From: Chara braunii
Taxonomy: Eukaryota; Streptophyta; Charophyceae; Charales; Characeae
NCBI GenBank assembly: GCA_003427395.1
Contig: BFEA01000068.1
Span: 3,044,715-3,070,820 of the forward strand
Length of the DNA: 26,106 nucleotides
Reading direction: 5' to 3'
The position numbers and the translations under genes were made by a program. Positions within the stretch are counted from its first letter, which is position 1, and every line of letters starts with the position of its first letter. Below the pieces are notes generated by a model, which had not been told where the DNA came from, did no database searches, and saw only the letters and a list, made by a program, of their open reading frames with translations. Below, one piece after another: positions 1 through 8,837 of the stretch.

Positions 1-21
1 CACACACACACACACACACAC
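1..21. repeat. (CA)n microsatellite at the window edge
   Basis: The first 21 bases are an uninterrupted CA dinucleotide run. Its position at base 1 suggests that the contig was broken in a microsatellite. Confidence 0.95.
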
Positions 22-1220
22 TCATTCTTCCCAACCCACTCGATTTTTTCTCCTCCTTCATTCTCCATGGCCTCCCTTCCCCCTTCCGCCTGTTCGATTG
101 CATCTTTCAAGTTGTGCCCTCCATCCCCTTTCCCGATCTTTCCCCCAGCAATCCGCTTTTCCCATTCCCCTCCTCCTGTGCCTGTTAACCTTTCTATTCC
201 CTTCTTCCTCCACTCCTTTCTCTCCTCCGTTGGGATCCTCTTCAACCTCCTTCTCCTCTCTAATATCCGATGTTGCCTCGGCGGATACGGTATATGTCCT
301 TTTCTCTCTTTCTCTGTCTGTACCTCTTTCTCTCTTCCTTCCTCTCTCTCCATCACCTGCATATCGACACTTACCCTATCCTCTCTCGTGATTCACGCCC
401 TTCGTCATTATCCTGTTCTAGATTGCATCTTCCAACTTGTGCCCCTCCATCCCCTTTCCCGCCCAAAAAATCCGCTTTTCCCCCTTCCTCGGTCTGTACC
501 TCTTTCTCTCTTCGTTCCTCTCTCTCCATCACCTTCATATCGCCATTTACCCTATGCTCTCTCGTGATTCACGCCCTTCGTCATTATCCCGCTCTCTCCT
601 TTCTTTACAACCTCCTCCTCCTCTCCCTCCGCGCTGAGCCCCTCTTCCTGCCTTGCAATCTCTTTCTTCCTCACTTTGTCCGATTCCCCCCCCTATACGC
701 CCCCAGAAAGCATTCCTCGCCCTGTTGCCTTGGCGATCTTTACCCTGAAACTTCCCTGGAACTTCATCGGTTCCTACATCCTCACCCTGATTGGCTGACA
801 TTCCGACCTTCTCCTGTTGCCTTGCCGATCTTTCCCCTGAAACTTCCCTGAAACTTCTTCATCGATCCCTACATCCTCACCCTGATTGGCTGACATTCTG
901 ACCTTCTCCTCGCGATCCCACATCCTGATCCTGATCGCCCCTTCCCACCCCCTTCTTCGCAAATTGGGTCCCCAAACCTACGTCCTCCTGCCATTTACTT
1001 TACGACCCTCCTCTCCCCCCCGCGATCCCACATCCACATCCCTCGCGATCCCGCATCCACATCCGATCCCGGCCGACGAAATCCTGACCCCTCTGCACGT
1101 CCTGATCCGATGTCTTCACCCTCCCGCTTCGTCCTTCTCCTGCTACACCAACCCCTCAAGATCTCGATGGCATCCTACTCCTGCCTGCCTGATCAGCCAC
1201 TTGACCTTCCCCTAGTGTTC
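22..1220. repeat. Pyrimidine-rich low-complexity tract with internal duplications
   Basis: The plus strand is overwhelmingly C and T. Three imperfect duplications are visible: 96-165 with 421-485 (both start GATTGCATCTT and end in CGCTTTTCCC), 317-417 with 493-593 (offset 176), and a tandem 92-bp unit at 721-812 and 813-908. A short CGCGATCCC-type repeat lies at 1019-1070. Long open frames on both strands here consist of Ser/Pro/Leu- or Arg/Gly/Glu-rich low-complexity peptide and are not credible genes. I see no gene in this stretch. Confidence 0.8.
721..908. repeat. 92-bp tandem duplication
   Basis: Two adjacent copies both run from CCTGTTGCCTTG through CCTGAAACTTCCCTG to ATCCTCACCCTGATTGGCTG. 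They differ by a few substitutions and a small indel. This is the cleanest repeat in the pyrimidine-rich tract. Confidence 0.85.
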
Positions 1221-1309
1221 CTTCTCCACCCCTGCAAAAACTGCAGATGCATCCCTAAACGAATAGACGGATGGAGGGATGGAAGCAGGGAAGGAGGGAT
1301 GTGGGTGGG

Positions 1310-1311
<2 letters not shown>

Positions 1312-1382
<71 letters not shown>
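1312..1382. repeat. (GA)n microsatellite
   Basis: About 70 bp of pure GA dinucleotides, purine on the plus strand. It directly precedes a unit that is repeated at 1552-1640. Confidence 0.97.
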
Positions 1383-1387
<5 letters not shown>

Positions 1388-1392
1388 AGAAA

Positions 1393-1637
1393 CGGTGCAC
1401 TTCGCCACGCCGGGTGAACCCGCCCATTTCACTTTCGGCCCGAGTGTGAATGGACGTACGTCTCCAACTCTTCACGTACAATACCGCTGATATAGAGAGG
1501 GGAGCGAGGAGGGGGAGAGGAGGGGGAGAGGAGGGGGGGAGAGGAGGGGGAGAGGGTGCACTTTGCCATGCCGCGCGAACTCACCTATTACCGTTTTGGG
1601 CCGAGTATGAATGCAACTGTCCACATCTTCAGACCCA

Positions 1638-1640
<3 letters not shown>
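1393..1640 (+). repeat. Imperfect direct repeat around a G-rich polypurine tract
   Basis: Two related segments, 1393-1490 and 1552-1640, share GGTGCACTT(C/T)GCCA(C/T)GCCG, a following CC-rich part and GGCC(C/-)GAGT(G/A)TGAATG. I estimate about 70-75% identity by eye. Between them, 1496-1556 is a polypurine block of GGGGGAGAGGA-like units that could form triplex or G-quadruplex DNA. The pair sits between a (GA)n run and a (TC)n run, so the whole block looks like a microsatellite-bounded duplication. Confidence 0.7.

Positions 1641-1727
<87 letters not shown>
1641..1727. repeat. Compound (TC)n(AC)n microsatellite
   Basis: A TC run (1641-1694) passes directly into an AC run (1695-1727). Confidence 0.97.
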
Positions 1728-1730
<3 letters not shown>

Positions 1731-1936
1731 GAGAAAGGGTCGCCACCGTGACGGCTGTTCGAAAGCAGTGCGATGGCGCGTTCAAACAGCCGTCACCATA
1801 CGCCACCGAGGAGCCGAGGCCGTGCCCCGCTCGCGAGGGGGGAGGTACTTCTGGTTTGGAGTATGCACGGGTCACTGTCCTCTTGCCATCCGATCTCACT
1901 GTGCGGCACAGTCTGACCGCATTGAAAATTTGAAAC

Positions 1937-2108
1937 CAGGGTCGTGGTCCCATTAGCAAAGAGCATCGGATTGAATGCCAGAATCTGGACGTGTTTGAGG
2001 ACAGGAGCAGAAAATCGAGATTGAACTGCTTTTCTGTATATCTGTGTAAAACATAGCCAGATTCAGAAATTCTATCCTATCCCCTTCGCTAGTGGGACCA
2101 CGGCCCTG
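1937..2108. mobile_element. MITE-like element with about 25-bp terminal inverted repeats
   Basis: The left end 1937-1961 (CAGGGTCGTGGTCCCATTAG and onward) is the reverse complement of 2084-2108 with about four mismatches. The element is about 172 bp and non-coding. A related end sequence (CTTTGCTAGTGGAACCGTG) recurs near 3941, which supports a dispersed family. I could not identify a clear target-site duplication. Confidence 0.6.
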
Positions 2109-2189
2109 AAGAAAACATCTCCAAGTCGAACTGATGATTCCTGAAGACCGTCACAGCCCCCACTAATAAAAGAAAAAGGGATGCCCAAG

Positions 2190-2310
2190 AGCCTACCGGT
2201 AGCTCAGTGGGTACACCATTGGAACTGTTGAAATACAGACCCGTGTTCCAACCAGATGAAGGAACTTTGCTTGATGAGCCTACCTGGGGACGGTCAGCTC
2301 AATGATGAGA
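2190..2310 (+). mobile_element. tRNA-derived SINE-like unit, family 1, copy 1
   Basis: The unit has a Pol III A-box-like TAGCTCAGTGGGTA (2200-2213) and, about 30 bases later, a B-box-like GTGTTCCAACC (2243-2253), as in the head of a tRNA. The body then runs into a T-rich tract. The same head recurs in reverse orientation at 2728-2856 and in diverged form at 5217. It is not a functional tRNA because the arms do not fold into a complete cloverleaf. Confidence 0.6.
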
Positions 2311-2420
2311 TCCTTTTTCTTTTTTTCTTTTCTCTTTTTTCTTTTATTTCTTTTTCGTTTTTTTTTTCTTTTTTTTTTTTCTCAGTCCGATGATAATACC
2401 TTTTTTTTCTTCTTTTTTTT
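2311..2420. repeat. T-rich low-complexity tract
   Basis: Runs of T with scattered C lie between two SINE-like units of opposite orientation. The right part corresponds to the A-rich tail of the minus-strand SINE. The left part follows the plus-strand unit. Confidence 0.8.
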
Positions 2421-2718
2421 GGAAAAAAGACCCTTTATTCCAAGCAGTTTCGCCTCACACTACCTACCTACCACTTCTCCTAATTGTAGGCATACGGGGA
2501 ACCCGTAGCAGCCAGAACGAACATGCGGGGGCTGCTCCCGACCTGCAGGTGGGCGATACAGGCTAGGGGAAGGGGACAGCGGGTAGCATCAGGGACCATG
2601 CCAACAGGACCAATCCCTGTGCCAAGCATGCCCAGGAAGGTACATGAGGCCATTGGGAATTGAACCCACGAACTCCCAAATGCCACTTGCACGCCTTACC
2701 AAATGAGATAGGCCCCTG
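2421..2718 (-). mobile_element. tRNA-derived SINE-like unit, family 2
   Basis: On the minus strand the sequence starts GGGGCCTATCTCATTTGGTA (A-box region, near 2695-2710), followed by a B box GGGTTCAATTCCC (2655-2667) and ATGGCCTC, which can pair with the 5' GGGGCC as an acceptor-like stem. A body of about 220 bp follows, ending GGAATAAAGGGTC and an A-rich tail. This is the structure expected of a tRNA-derived SINE of about 300 bp. The small open frame inside it (2480-2692) is not credible as a gene. Confidence 0.65.
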
Positions 2719-2727
2719 GATAATGAT

Positions 2728-2856
2728 GATATTTTTTAATTTTTTTTGGAGTGTCTAACGAGACCCTTACTCATCAAATTCCATCATCTGGGTTTGAACA
2801 CAGGTCTGTACTTTAATAGTTCAATGGTGTACCCACTGAGCTAGGCAAGGCCGTCG
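2728..2856 (-). mobile_element. tRNA-derived SINE-like unit, family 1, copy 2
   Basis: Read on the minus strand, TAGCTCAGTGGGTA (2830-2843) and GTGTTCAAACCC (2790-2801) match the head of the unit at 2190, with similar spacing and a shared CAGAYGAWGGAA-type sequence after the B box. It ends in an A-rich stretch. Having two copies in opposite orientation within 700 bp supports a mobile family. Confidence 0.65.
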
Positions 2857-3496
2857 CCCTTGCAACAGCCGAAAGAGCAATTATGGCAGCCCAAAGAGCA
2901 ATTATGGCACTGTGGGCGTCGCTGCACTACTGTCGGCATGCATGCACAAAAGACAAGAAATATGGCGGTGCATCTTTCCATGTTCTAGCCGAAGATTCAT
3001 TCTCATTTTGCACATTTGGAGAGTAGTGCAGCCATGCCGTGCGTTCTGGACGAAGATTAGTTCTCACTTTCTACATTCTGTGGGCACGGTTCAACTAGCA
3101 CACAAGTCATGGCCTATTTGGACCTGTGCGGCACTGTAAGAAAAGGAAGAAAAGTAATTTTAAAGACTTCAAAAAAAGAAAAATGGCAACGTTACATTTT
3201 CGAAGATGGGAAGCAGGCCGACTTTTGAAAGTGCTGCCGTCCCACTAACCCTCCCGTCTCCTCCCCCTGCTCCCCACCCAGCCAATGCCTGATCAGGACA
3301 GAGTGTTACGTGACTGTTGCAGTCTCACGTACCACCGCGAGGGAGTCCCTTCGTGTGCCTGATGGGGGACTCCCTTCTCTGACGGTTGCCATGCTGAAGC
3401 GTGCATTTCGCATATTTTGAGAGAGAATCAAAGTACTGGATGGGGTTAACGATATACTGGGAAAAAGAAGGGGTTCAAAACCATGCCCTTTGAGTA
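2857..3496. other. Unassigned region: no gene; short direct and inverted repeats
   Basis: No credible gene is visible. AAAGAGCAATTATGGCA is repeated at 2872-2888 and 2893-2909 (21-bp spacing). A dispersed motif beginning TGTTCTAGCCGA lies at 2981-3019; it recurs inverted at about 4043-4080 and at 15249-15286. A perfect 9-bp inverted repeat GGGAGTCCC/GGGACTCCC spans 3341-3374. Confidence 0.6.
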
Positions 3497-3499
3497 CTT

Positions 3500-3712
3500 G
3501 ATTTTTTTTAAGAGAAAACTACAGCGCAGTCAGGGATTGAGTTTGTAATTGCACTTGAGGCAAAAGGGCCGGTAATGCCGAATGTATGTGACCTACGTTT
3601 CGGGTCCGGTGGGGTCGCGTGGGTGTGTGTTGTATTCACAGGATTGCCGGAAGTGCAATTACAAACTGTTTTCATGACTGCGCCGAAGTTACCCCTTTTT
3701 TTAATCTTCTGA
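3500..3712. mobile_element. Foldback element with a perfect 17-bp inner inverted repeat
   Basis: AGTTTGTAATTGCACTT (3540-3556) and its exact reverse complement (3651-3667) flank a loop of about 94 bp. Further out, GCGCAGTC (3524-3531) pairs with GACTGCGC (3676-3683), and T-rich and A-rich ends pair loosely beyond that. Total span is about 213 bp. This is typical of a foldback/MITE-like element. The minus-strand frame covering it is not a gene. Confidence 0.65.
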
Positions 3713-4028
3713 AGAGCTGCCAATCAAAATGAGTCTTTCTATTTTCTTTTCCGGGTTTTCCCGCCTCCCATTCTTGGGAACTGGAAAGAAAAAACACACA
3801 CACAAAAAAAAAAAAAAACACCACTTCATAATATAAATCCCCCGCAATTTCTCTGCCATCCGATTCTCCCGCATCAGTGGTCGGACGATGTCCCGCAGAT
3901 GTCCCAAAGGTGTTTGTGGGACACAGTTTGCCTTACTCCTTTGCTAGTGGAACCGTGCTCTGTGAGTGCTGCCCATGGTCACAATCCCCCAAGAAAAATA
4001 AAAGAAAAAATAAAATGATAAAACAATT
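3713..4028. other. Unassigned region: no gene seen
   Basis: The content is A/T-rich, with an A-rich run near 3786-3818 and a segment at 3941-3962 that resembles the end of the MITE at 1937-2108. No credible coding potential is seen. Confidence 0.5.
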
Positions 4029-4136
4029 GCCACACCACTGTTGAAATGTGCAAAATGAGAATGAACTTCCCTCTAGAACGTGGCCAGATTCACCTGCCAC
4101 ATTTTTATCTTTTTCACATTTTGGGAGTGGTGTGGC
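4029..4136. mobile_element. Small MITE-like element, 108 bp
   Basis: The left terminus 4030-4050 (CCACACCACT then AAATGTG) and the right terminus 4115-4135 are inverted repeats with few mismatches. GCCACACC/GGTGTGGC closes both ends. Its left half contains the reverse complement of the dispersed motif also found at 2981 and 15249. It is non-coding. Confidence 0.55.
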
Positions 4137-4457
4137 GACGCCCTAAGGAAAGAACCCCAAGAGGCCAAATAAGGACAGAATGAAACGACAGCACTGAGGC
4201 CCCTAAGTTCGCACTTTTCTTTTTTTATTCCGCGGTGAGATAGGGCCTTTTTTTTCCTTCTTCTTTTTTTTCCAAATAAATGAGATAGGGCCTCGCGACA
4301 CCACTCTCCAAACGTGAAAAAGGGTCGGACCCCACAGGATGGTGGCAAACGTTTCGGAAGTCTTCTACTTCCAGCCGACTGCCCACCGCCAACAGAGATG
4401 ATGAAACAAAGGGGACCCCACCGCCACCCCGAAATGTTACTTTTGCTTCGGAGGCGG
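4137..4457. other. Unassigned region: no gene seen
   Basis: The stretch includes T-rich runs. Overlapping open frames exist on the minus strand (within 4073-4833), but they run across the repeat boundary at 4458 and have no recognisable domain, so I do not call a gene. Confidence 0.4.
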
Positions 4458-5216
4458 TGTCGGCGCGAATACCCTGACAAGGGTATCCGCCCTGCTTTTT
4501 ACAAGTAACCGAAAGTTTGACTAATTCAGAAATGTTGGAGTATCGGCGCGGAACGCGGTGGTCGTCTGTATGCAGACTAAGGATTGTTTGATTAAGAAGA
4601 GTGAGTGGGCGCACAGTTTTAAGGCGCGCGTGTGATTCTTTCCTTTGCATTGATTGGGAAGCCGACATAGTTGACCGGCCTGATTTTTGTTTTCTGATCA
4701 GGCTAAGGATTAAAAGGTTTGACTTTTCGTCACCACGCATAGCCGGCGATAGGTCTGACATGCGGAATGGGGTGCATGGCGGCCGCGACACAGTTTGGGC
4801 AAGCCGGCGTGGATGCTTGGCGGTCACACGCATGGTTGAAGGCGAAGGTGGGCCCTAAGCCGCTTTCTCGGCCCTGAGCGCTGGGCTGCACCGCCTTATA
4901 TAGTATTTCGCGGACGCCGGTTCCAGGCTTGGGCTTAGCCCTATAGGCTATGACAATGGACTTTCATGACGGAGGTGTGGGTATCAAGGCCAGTGGAGGA
5001 CAGCGCAAGAGCAGCGGAGTGGCATGGAGAAAGTTGAGGGTTTGAGGGCCCGACGGGGCTATCCCCCTCAGTTTTCGCTAACAGGCACGATGACGGGCTC
5101 GACCCACGGGACTGGCAAGGTGCCAGCAGTCCCTTATTTCCCTAAAATACCCATCCTTGTATTTTTAATTTTTACAGGTTTTTAATTGTCCCGTCCCTTT
5201 CGGGATTTGGTATAAG
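4458..5216 (+). mobile_element. Dispersed 1.27-kb repeat, copy 1 (diverged, 3'-truncated)
   Basis: The copy starts TGTCGGCGCGAATACCC, followed by the inverted pair ATACCCT/AGGGTAT, and shares blocks with copies 2 and 3. The shared blocks include GTGGGCGCACA, AAGGCGCGCGTG, GACAATGGACTTTC and GAGGGCCCGACGGGGCTATC. Homology fades after a T-rich block near 5160-5200, where a SINE-like unit begins. A TATA-like TTATATAG lies near 4896. It is the most diverged of the three copies. It could be a solo LTR; no target duplication is evident. Confidence 0.6.
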
Positions 5217-5320
5217 GGCCAGCTTAGCGGGTACAGCCTTGGACTGTTGGAACACAGACTTGTATTCGGACCCAGAGGGTGGAACTTGGTGACGAAACCC
5301 AGATATTCTGGCAGCCCTTA
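5217..5320 (+). mobile_element. Diverged SINE-like unit, family 1, directly 5' of a U6-like sequence
   Basis: AGCTTAGCGGGTACAGCCTTGG, ACACAGACTTGTATTCGGACC and GGAACTTGGTGA correspond in order to the unit at 2190 (A-box region, B-box region, body). It ends close to the U6-like sequence at 5338, so the two may have moved as a composite or landed side by side. Confidence 0.5.
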
Positions 5321-5337
5321 AGGCCGTCGTTTGCCTG

Positions 5338-5428
5338 GTCCTTCGGGACATCTGTTAAAAATTGGAACAATACAAAGAAGATTAGCATGGCCCCTGCACA
5401 AGGATGACATGCATAAATCGAGGAAAGG
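5338..5428 (+). ncRNA. U6: U6 spliceosomal snRNA-like sequence, copy 1 (probable pseudogene)
   Basis: The stretch reads through the diagnostic U6 landmarks in order: the 5' stem GTCCTTCGGGAC, AAAATTGGAAC, the catalytic ACAGAGA box (here ACAAAGA), AGATTAGCATGGCCCCTG, CAAGGATGACA and AAATCGAG. U6 pairs with the 5' splice site through ACAGAGA and with U4/U2 through the central region. Most differences from the plant consensus as I remember it are CG to CA or TG changes (CCG to CTG, CGATAC to CAATAC, GCGC to GCAC, CACGCA to CATGCA), the pattern left by methyl-C deamination. A G-run replaces the expected 3' end and T-tract. I see no clear plant USE or TATA element upstream. A decayed copy is more likely than an active gene. 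Confidence 0.75.
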
Positions 5429-5603
5429 GGGGGGGGGAGGCCCGAACACTTGCTGCTGCTGAGATCCGTAGCACGCGATGGGTGCACCTGTCTGAACCCA
5501 GCCCCGAAAGAGGGCCAGGTCCGCGTGCGATGGTGGTAGGGCGGGGTGGTTGGAGTGCGTGGGGCTGCTCGGGCCTCGGAGGGCCGCAAGGCGCTGTAAC
5601 AGT

Positions 5604-5708
5604 TGAATTCCTTCGGGACATCTATTAATTTGGAACGACACAGAGCGGATTAGCCTGACCCCTGCGTAGGACAGACGCGTATAAATCAGAGGCAATTTCT
5701 TTTTTTTC
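5604..5708 (+). ncRNA. U6: U6 snRNA-like sequence, copy 2 (degenerate, ends in a T-run)
   Basis: A second U6-like stretch begins about 266 bp after the first. CCTTCGGGACATCT, TTGGAACGACACAGAG, GATTAGCCTGACCCCTGCG, ACAGACGCG and ATAAATC follow the U6 order, with several deletions and substitutions. The ACAGAG hexamer is kept. Unlike copy 1 it retains several CpGs and is followed by a T-run (5697-5707) resembling a Pol III terminator. Divergence in the central stem region argues for a pseudogene. Confidence 0.6.
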
Positions 5709-7289
5709 TCGTTTGCTTGTCTGACTTTCTTTCGGTCCAGCTTTCGCGTTGTCCGAACGCAGTGGGCCAGTTTCTCGTAGACTACAGCATGACGGGGCCA
5801 ACGAGAAAGAACGGAGGAGACGCGGAGATGGCGGGGTTGTGTGAAGTGAAAGCTCGCTCATCTATCGATGAAAACGGGCGAGGGAAGAGGTGAAGTGGGG
5901 GTTTTGAGGGCAGGCGAAGTCAAATCTACAGTTGGATTAAGGTGAGAATTAGTAGGAAGAATGGTGCACGGGGAGATGGTCGGGAGGTGAGCCGCGCGCA
6001 GTGGAGTGCCAATAGCATGGTCGCTCCTACGTAAGATCGAGTCGGCGACGACGTGGGATCTGGGCCATACGGTGGGGTGACCTTAGTGACGGAGTTAGTT
6101 CTCGCTGAGGGTTAGCGGAGTAGTTAGTACGAGAGAATCAGGTAGCGTGAGGTGGGGAGGGAAGAACGAACCCACCCGTTTGCTTATCCTTTCGACGGGG
6201 TAAGATAGGAGAGAAGGGCGGATGCACCTTGCCGTTTTCCGGCGGCAGGTCCATTCGATTCTAACAACTCAGTTGGTGGCGATAGCGAAAAGGCAGTCGT
6301 GGAGGTGGCGCAGAGGTAAGCGAGGCGCAGTAGAGGAGGGGAAGCGTGCGCAATCCCCTGTAGGATCGAACGAGGGAGGGACGATTTCAGAGCGAGGCGG
6401 ATACTCCCGAATTCTTATTGAAAATTCACTTCGATTCCGCTCATTCTTGCGGTCAAGGGAGAGAGCATGAGAGTCGCACAGTCCGGAGACTACCTGCGGA
6501 ATAGTGCACTACTCCTTCTAGTAGTGGAAGTGGCGTGAGGCTGCCAGCGGGGAAGGAGGCTATGCAGTACGTGTACCTGACCGTGCTTTGACTGAAGATT
6601 CACTCAATCTTGCTCAGTCTATCCCTGAAAATAACCTGAGACCAGTCGCGCGGTTGTATACGTACCTGCTGGCCAACGCGCTATTTGGCCTGTCTTGTTG
6701 AAGTTGCGGGGGAGAGGATCGAACCTCTCTGTGCTGCTGGTAGTGATGAACTGGAGTAAGCCGAGATCTCGACTAAAGGACTGTGTACCTGACAAACTAA
6801 ACTAGCGTGCCAAGGATGTGGGTGGTGTTGTGCGGCTAAGGTGTTGCGGGCTGTCAAGAAGCTGGATCACTGTGGTATTTGTCATCGTGCTTGGTTGAGC
6901 GGCCAACTGCGTTGCCTTGACAACGTTCTGCTACAGCAGTTGCTGCGGCTAAAGTTACTTATATTGTTGTGCGCTCAAGAGCAACTGCAGGGACCGGGGT
7001 TGCCATTGAGATTCTGCTGGGTTTATTGGGGTGCACGGTCGTCGTGCATGCAACATTTGTTGAGTGACCACTGAGTGTGGTTGTGTCTTTGCGGTGCTCC
7101 CGCTGTACACTTGGTCGGACACTAGTTGGAGGACTTGCTGCACCTTGAGGTTGCACAAGGTTATCATGTGTGCAGAGCTGGTTAAGTTTGGTTGCCTTTG
7201 ACTGCATCTTTGAGAGGTTGCAAAAGAGGACTTATCACTGTGATTTGGGAATTCGTCAGGGGAGTTCATTTCAACGGTTTGACTTCCGG
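5709..7289. other. Unassigned region leading into LTR A
   Basis: No credible gene is seen. The part to about 6470 is purine-rich on the plus strand. Short hairpins occur, for example GAGAGG/CCTCTC near 6714-6731 and GACTGA-AGATT/AATCT-TCAGTC near 6590-6620. The left border of LTR A probably lies within this stretch: by comparison with LTR B it should be about 0.9-1 kb left of 7290. I could not find a matching TGTCG-type terminus. Small open frames at 6222-6470, 6841-7074 and 6955-7269 have no recognisable domain. Confidence 0.4.
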
Positions 7290-7835
7290 TTGATCAAGAT
7301 GTTGCGCTTTTGGCCTTCACTACGAGACCCTCAGGTGCTGAAGATTTGAAGGTCCTCTCCCGCGAATTTGAGTGCACCTCTCTTGGATCTGAGAGTCTCA
7401 AATTTATCTTTTTCTGTTTTTCTTACTCTAAGTCTAGTCTATTGGTTCTGAGAGGAAGGCGGCAGGCGGGATTGCAACCCGTAGGTCCGCACTAAGACTA
7501 TGTGGGGAGTCAACCCACCGATTGCGGGAGCTCTGTCGGAACTCAGGAGGGGTTCCGGAGGCAGGGAACTCAGAGGTAACCATTGCTTTCCCTTATAAAC
7601 TTAGTTATAACCCCTATCTATACAATTTTTTATGTATCTGACTGAGTATATTGAGTGCACCCCTATTTTGACTTTCAGTTTGACTTTCAGGACATAACCC
7701 AGACTAAGTAAAAGAATGCCTGCACAATTTTCAGTTTCATTTTTTGTTGGTTGTCTGAAAGCAGATTGTGAAAAAGGGTTGCATCAGGGGGAAGGCTGGG
7801 AGGAAGACGGTTTTGTTTGCGCTTGGACGGGTCTG

Positions 7836-8548
7836 ATAGTGTCAGACATTGTTTCTAAGATGAATGGCCTGGTTGTTGTTTTTATGGGGTATTAACTGTG
7901 CAAACTTTGAGGACCAGACATTGTTTCTCAGATGAATGGTCTGGTCACTGTTTATTTTTGGTGGTTTCTGAACAGTCTCTGGGTCTTGACCCAAGGTACT
8001 CGTTTTTTTTTTTGTGCTGAGAGAAGAGGGTTGAGCATTGTTTCTAAGACGAATGACTCAACTATTTTGGTTGTTTTATTATGAGGGAGGTTCAAACCAA
8101 AGACTGAGCATTGTTTCTAAGATGAATGGTCTAAGTCTGAGGCCGCAGGATTATAATGTGAACAAAGAATATGACTTTCTGTATTTTTATATCTATATGT
8201 TTATAAGAACAAGGTTAGCCAGACATTATTTCTAAGACGAATGATCTGACTATAGCCTTATCACAAATCAAGAGAGTATAACTAAAAGTTATAACTGAAG
8301 GTAACTAGGTCGGCTGAGCATTGTTTCTAAGATGAATGACTCAGTCCTACACCTACTTTTGAAGATTAAGTTCAAAGAAGTATATATAACTTGGTTATTT
8401 AAACATATCAGGGCGAGTAGGCATCGTTTCTAAGACGAATGACTTAGTCATAAGCCCAATGAAGATAAAAGTAGTTGTGCAACCTGTTCATGTATAACTT
8501 GAACTAAGGCAAAAAGTTGGCATTATTTCTAAGATGAATGACCTAGCT
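7836..8548 (+). repeat. Hairpin array A: eight units with a conserved core and covarying arms
   Basis: The 20-nt core CATTGTTTCTAAGATGAATG, with small variants, starts at 7847, 7919, 8036, 8109, 8224, 8319, 8422 and 8521. CATT and AATG at the core ends can pair. Outside the core the arms differ in each unit but are mostly complementary, usually after one unpaired base: GACCAGA/TCTGGTC (7912-7946), GTTGAG/CTCAAC (8030-8062), GGCTGAG/CTCAGTC (8312-8346), CAGA/TCTG with further pairs (8220-8248). Units at 8109 and 8422 pair with one mismatch; those at 7847 and 8521 pair weakly. Spacing is 72-117 bp. The array lies in the putative U3 part of LTR A. Confidence 0.85.
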
Positions 8549-8837
8549 CGATGCCCTATGTAAGTTGGGTATAAAGGGATAAATCATTGAAAGACTATGA
8601 ACTATTGTTTGTCAAAGGTGATTTGGGTTGGTGAGAGTACTTACCTTTGTGGTTGGCCTGCATGTGGTCGATAGAGATCACTACTTAATCTGAGTTTCAG
8701 CTTGACAGATAGTTCCTTTAGAGGCTCGCCACGTGCTAGAGTGATAAGAGTTAGTTCAATTTTTGCATTTTCTTAGCTAATTTTATTTTACTTAAATCAA
8801 TTTTTGCATTTTCTGGATCATTTGTTATACTTGGCTT

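Noticed and set aside
67-1215. Several long open frames (up to 193 codons) on both strands of the pyrimidine-rich tract
   Set aside because: The peptides are Ser/Pro/Leu-rich or Arg/Gly/Glu-rich low-complexity sequence. They follow from base composition and overlap each other in all frames.
1110-1959. Open frames running through the GA, TC and AC microsatellites
   Set aside because: They encode only dipeptide repeats such as RE, LS or HT/CV across the microsatellites, with no domain on either side.
4225-4833. 202-codon minus-strand open frame
   Set aside because: It crosses the left border of 1.27-kb repeat copy 1 and its peptide has no recognisable domain. Chance frame.
7836-8548. Regularly repeated core that could suggest a CRISPR-like array
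   Set aside because: The repeats are short and imperfect, spacing varies from 72 to 117 bp, spacers are not uniform, no cas-like genes exist and the DNA is eukaryotic. The hairpin arms vary with each unit, unlike a CRISPR repeat.
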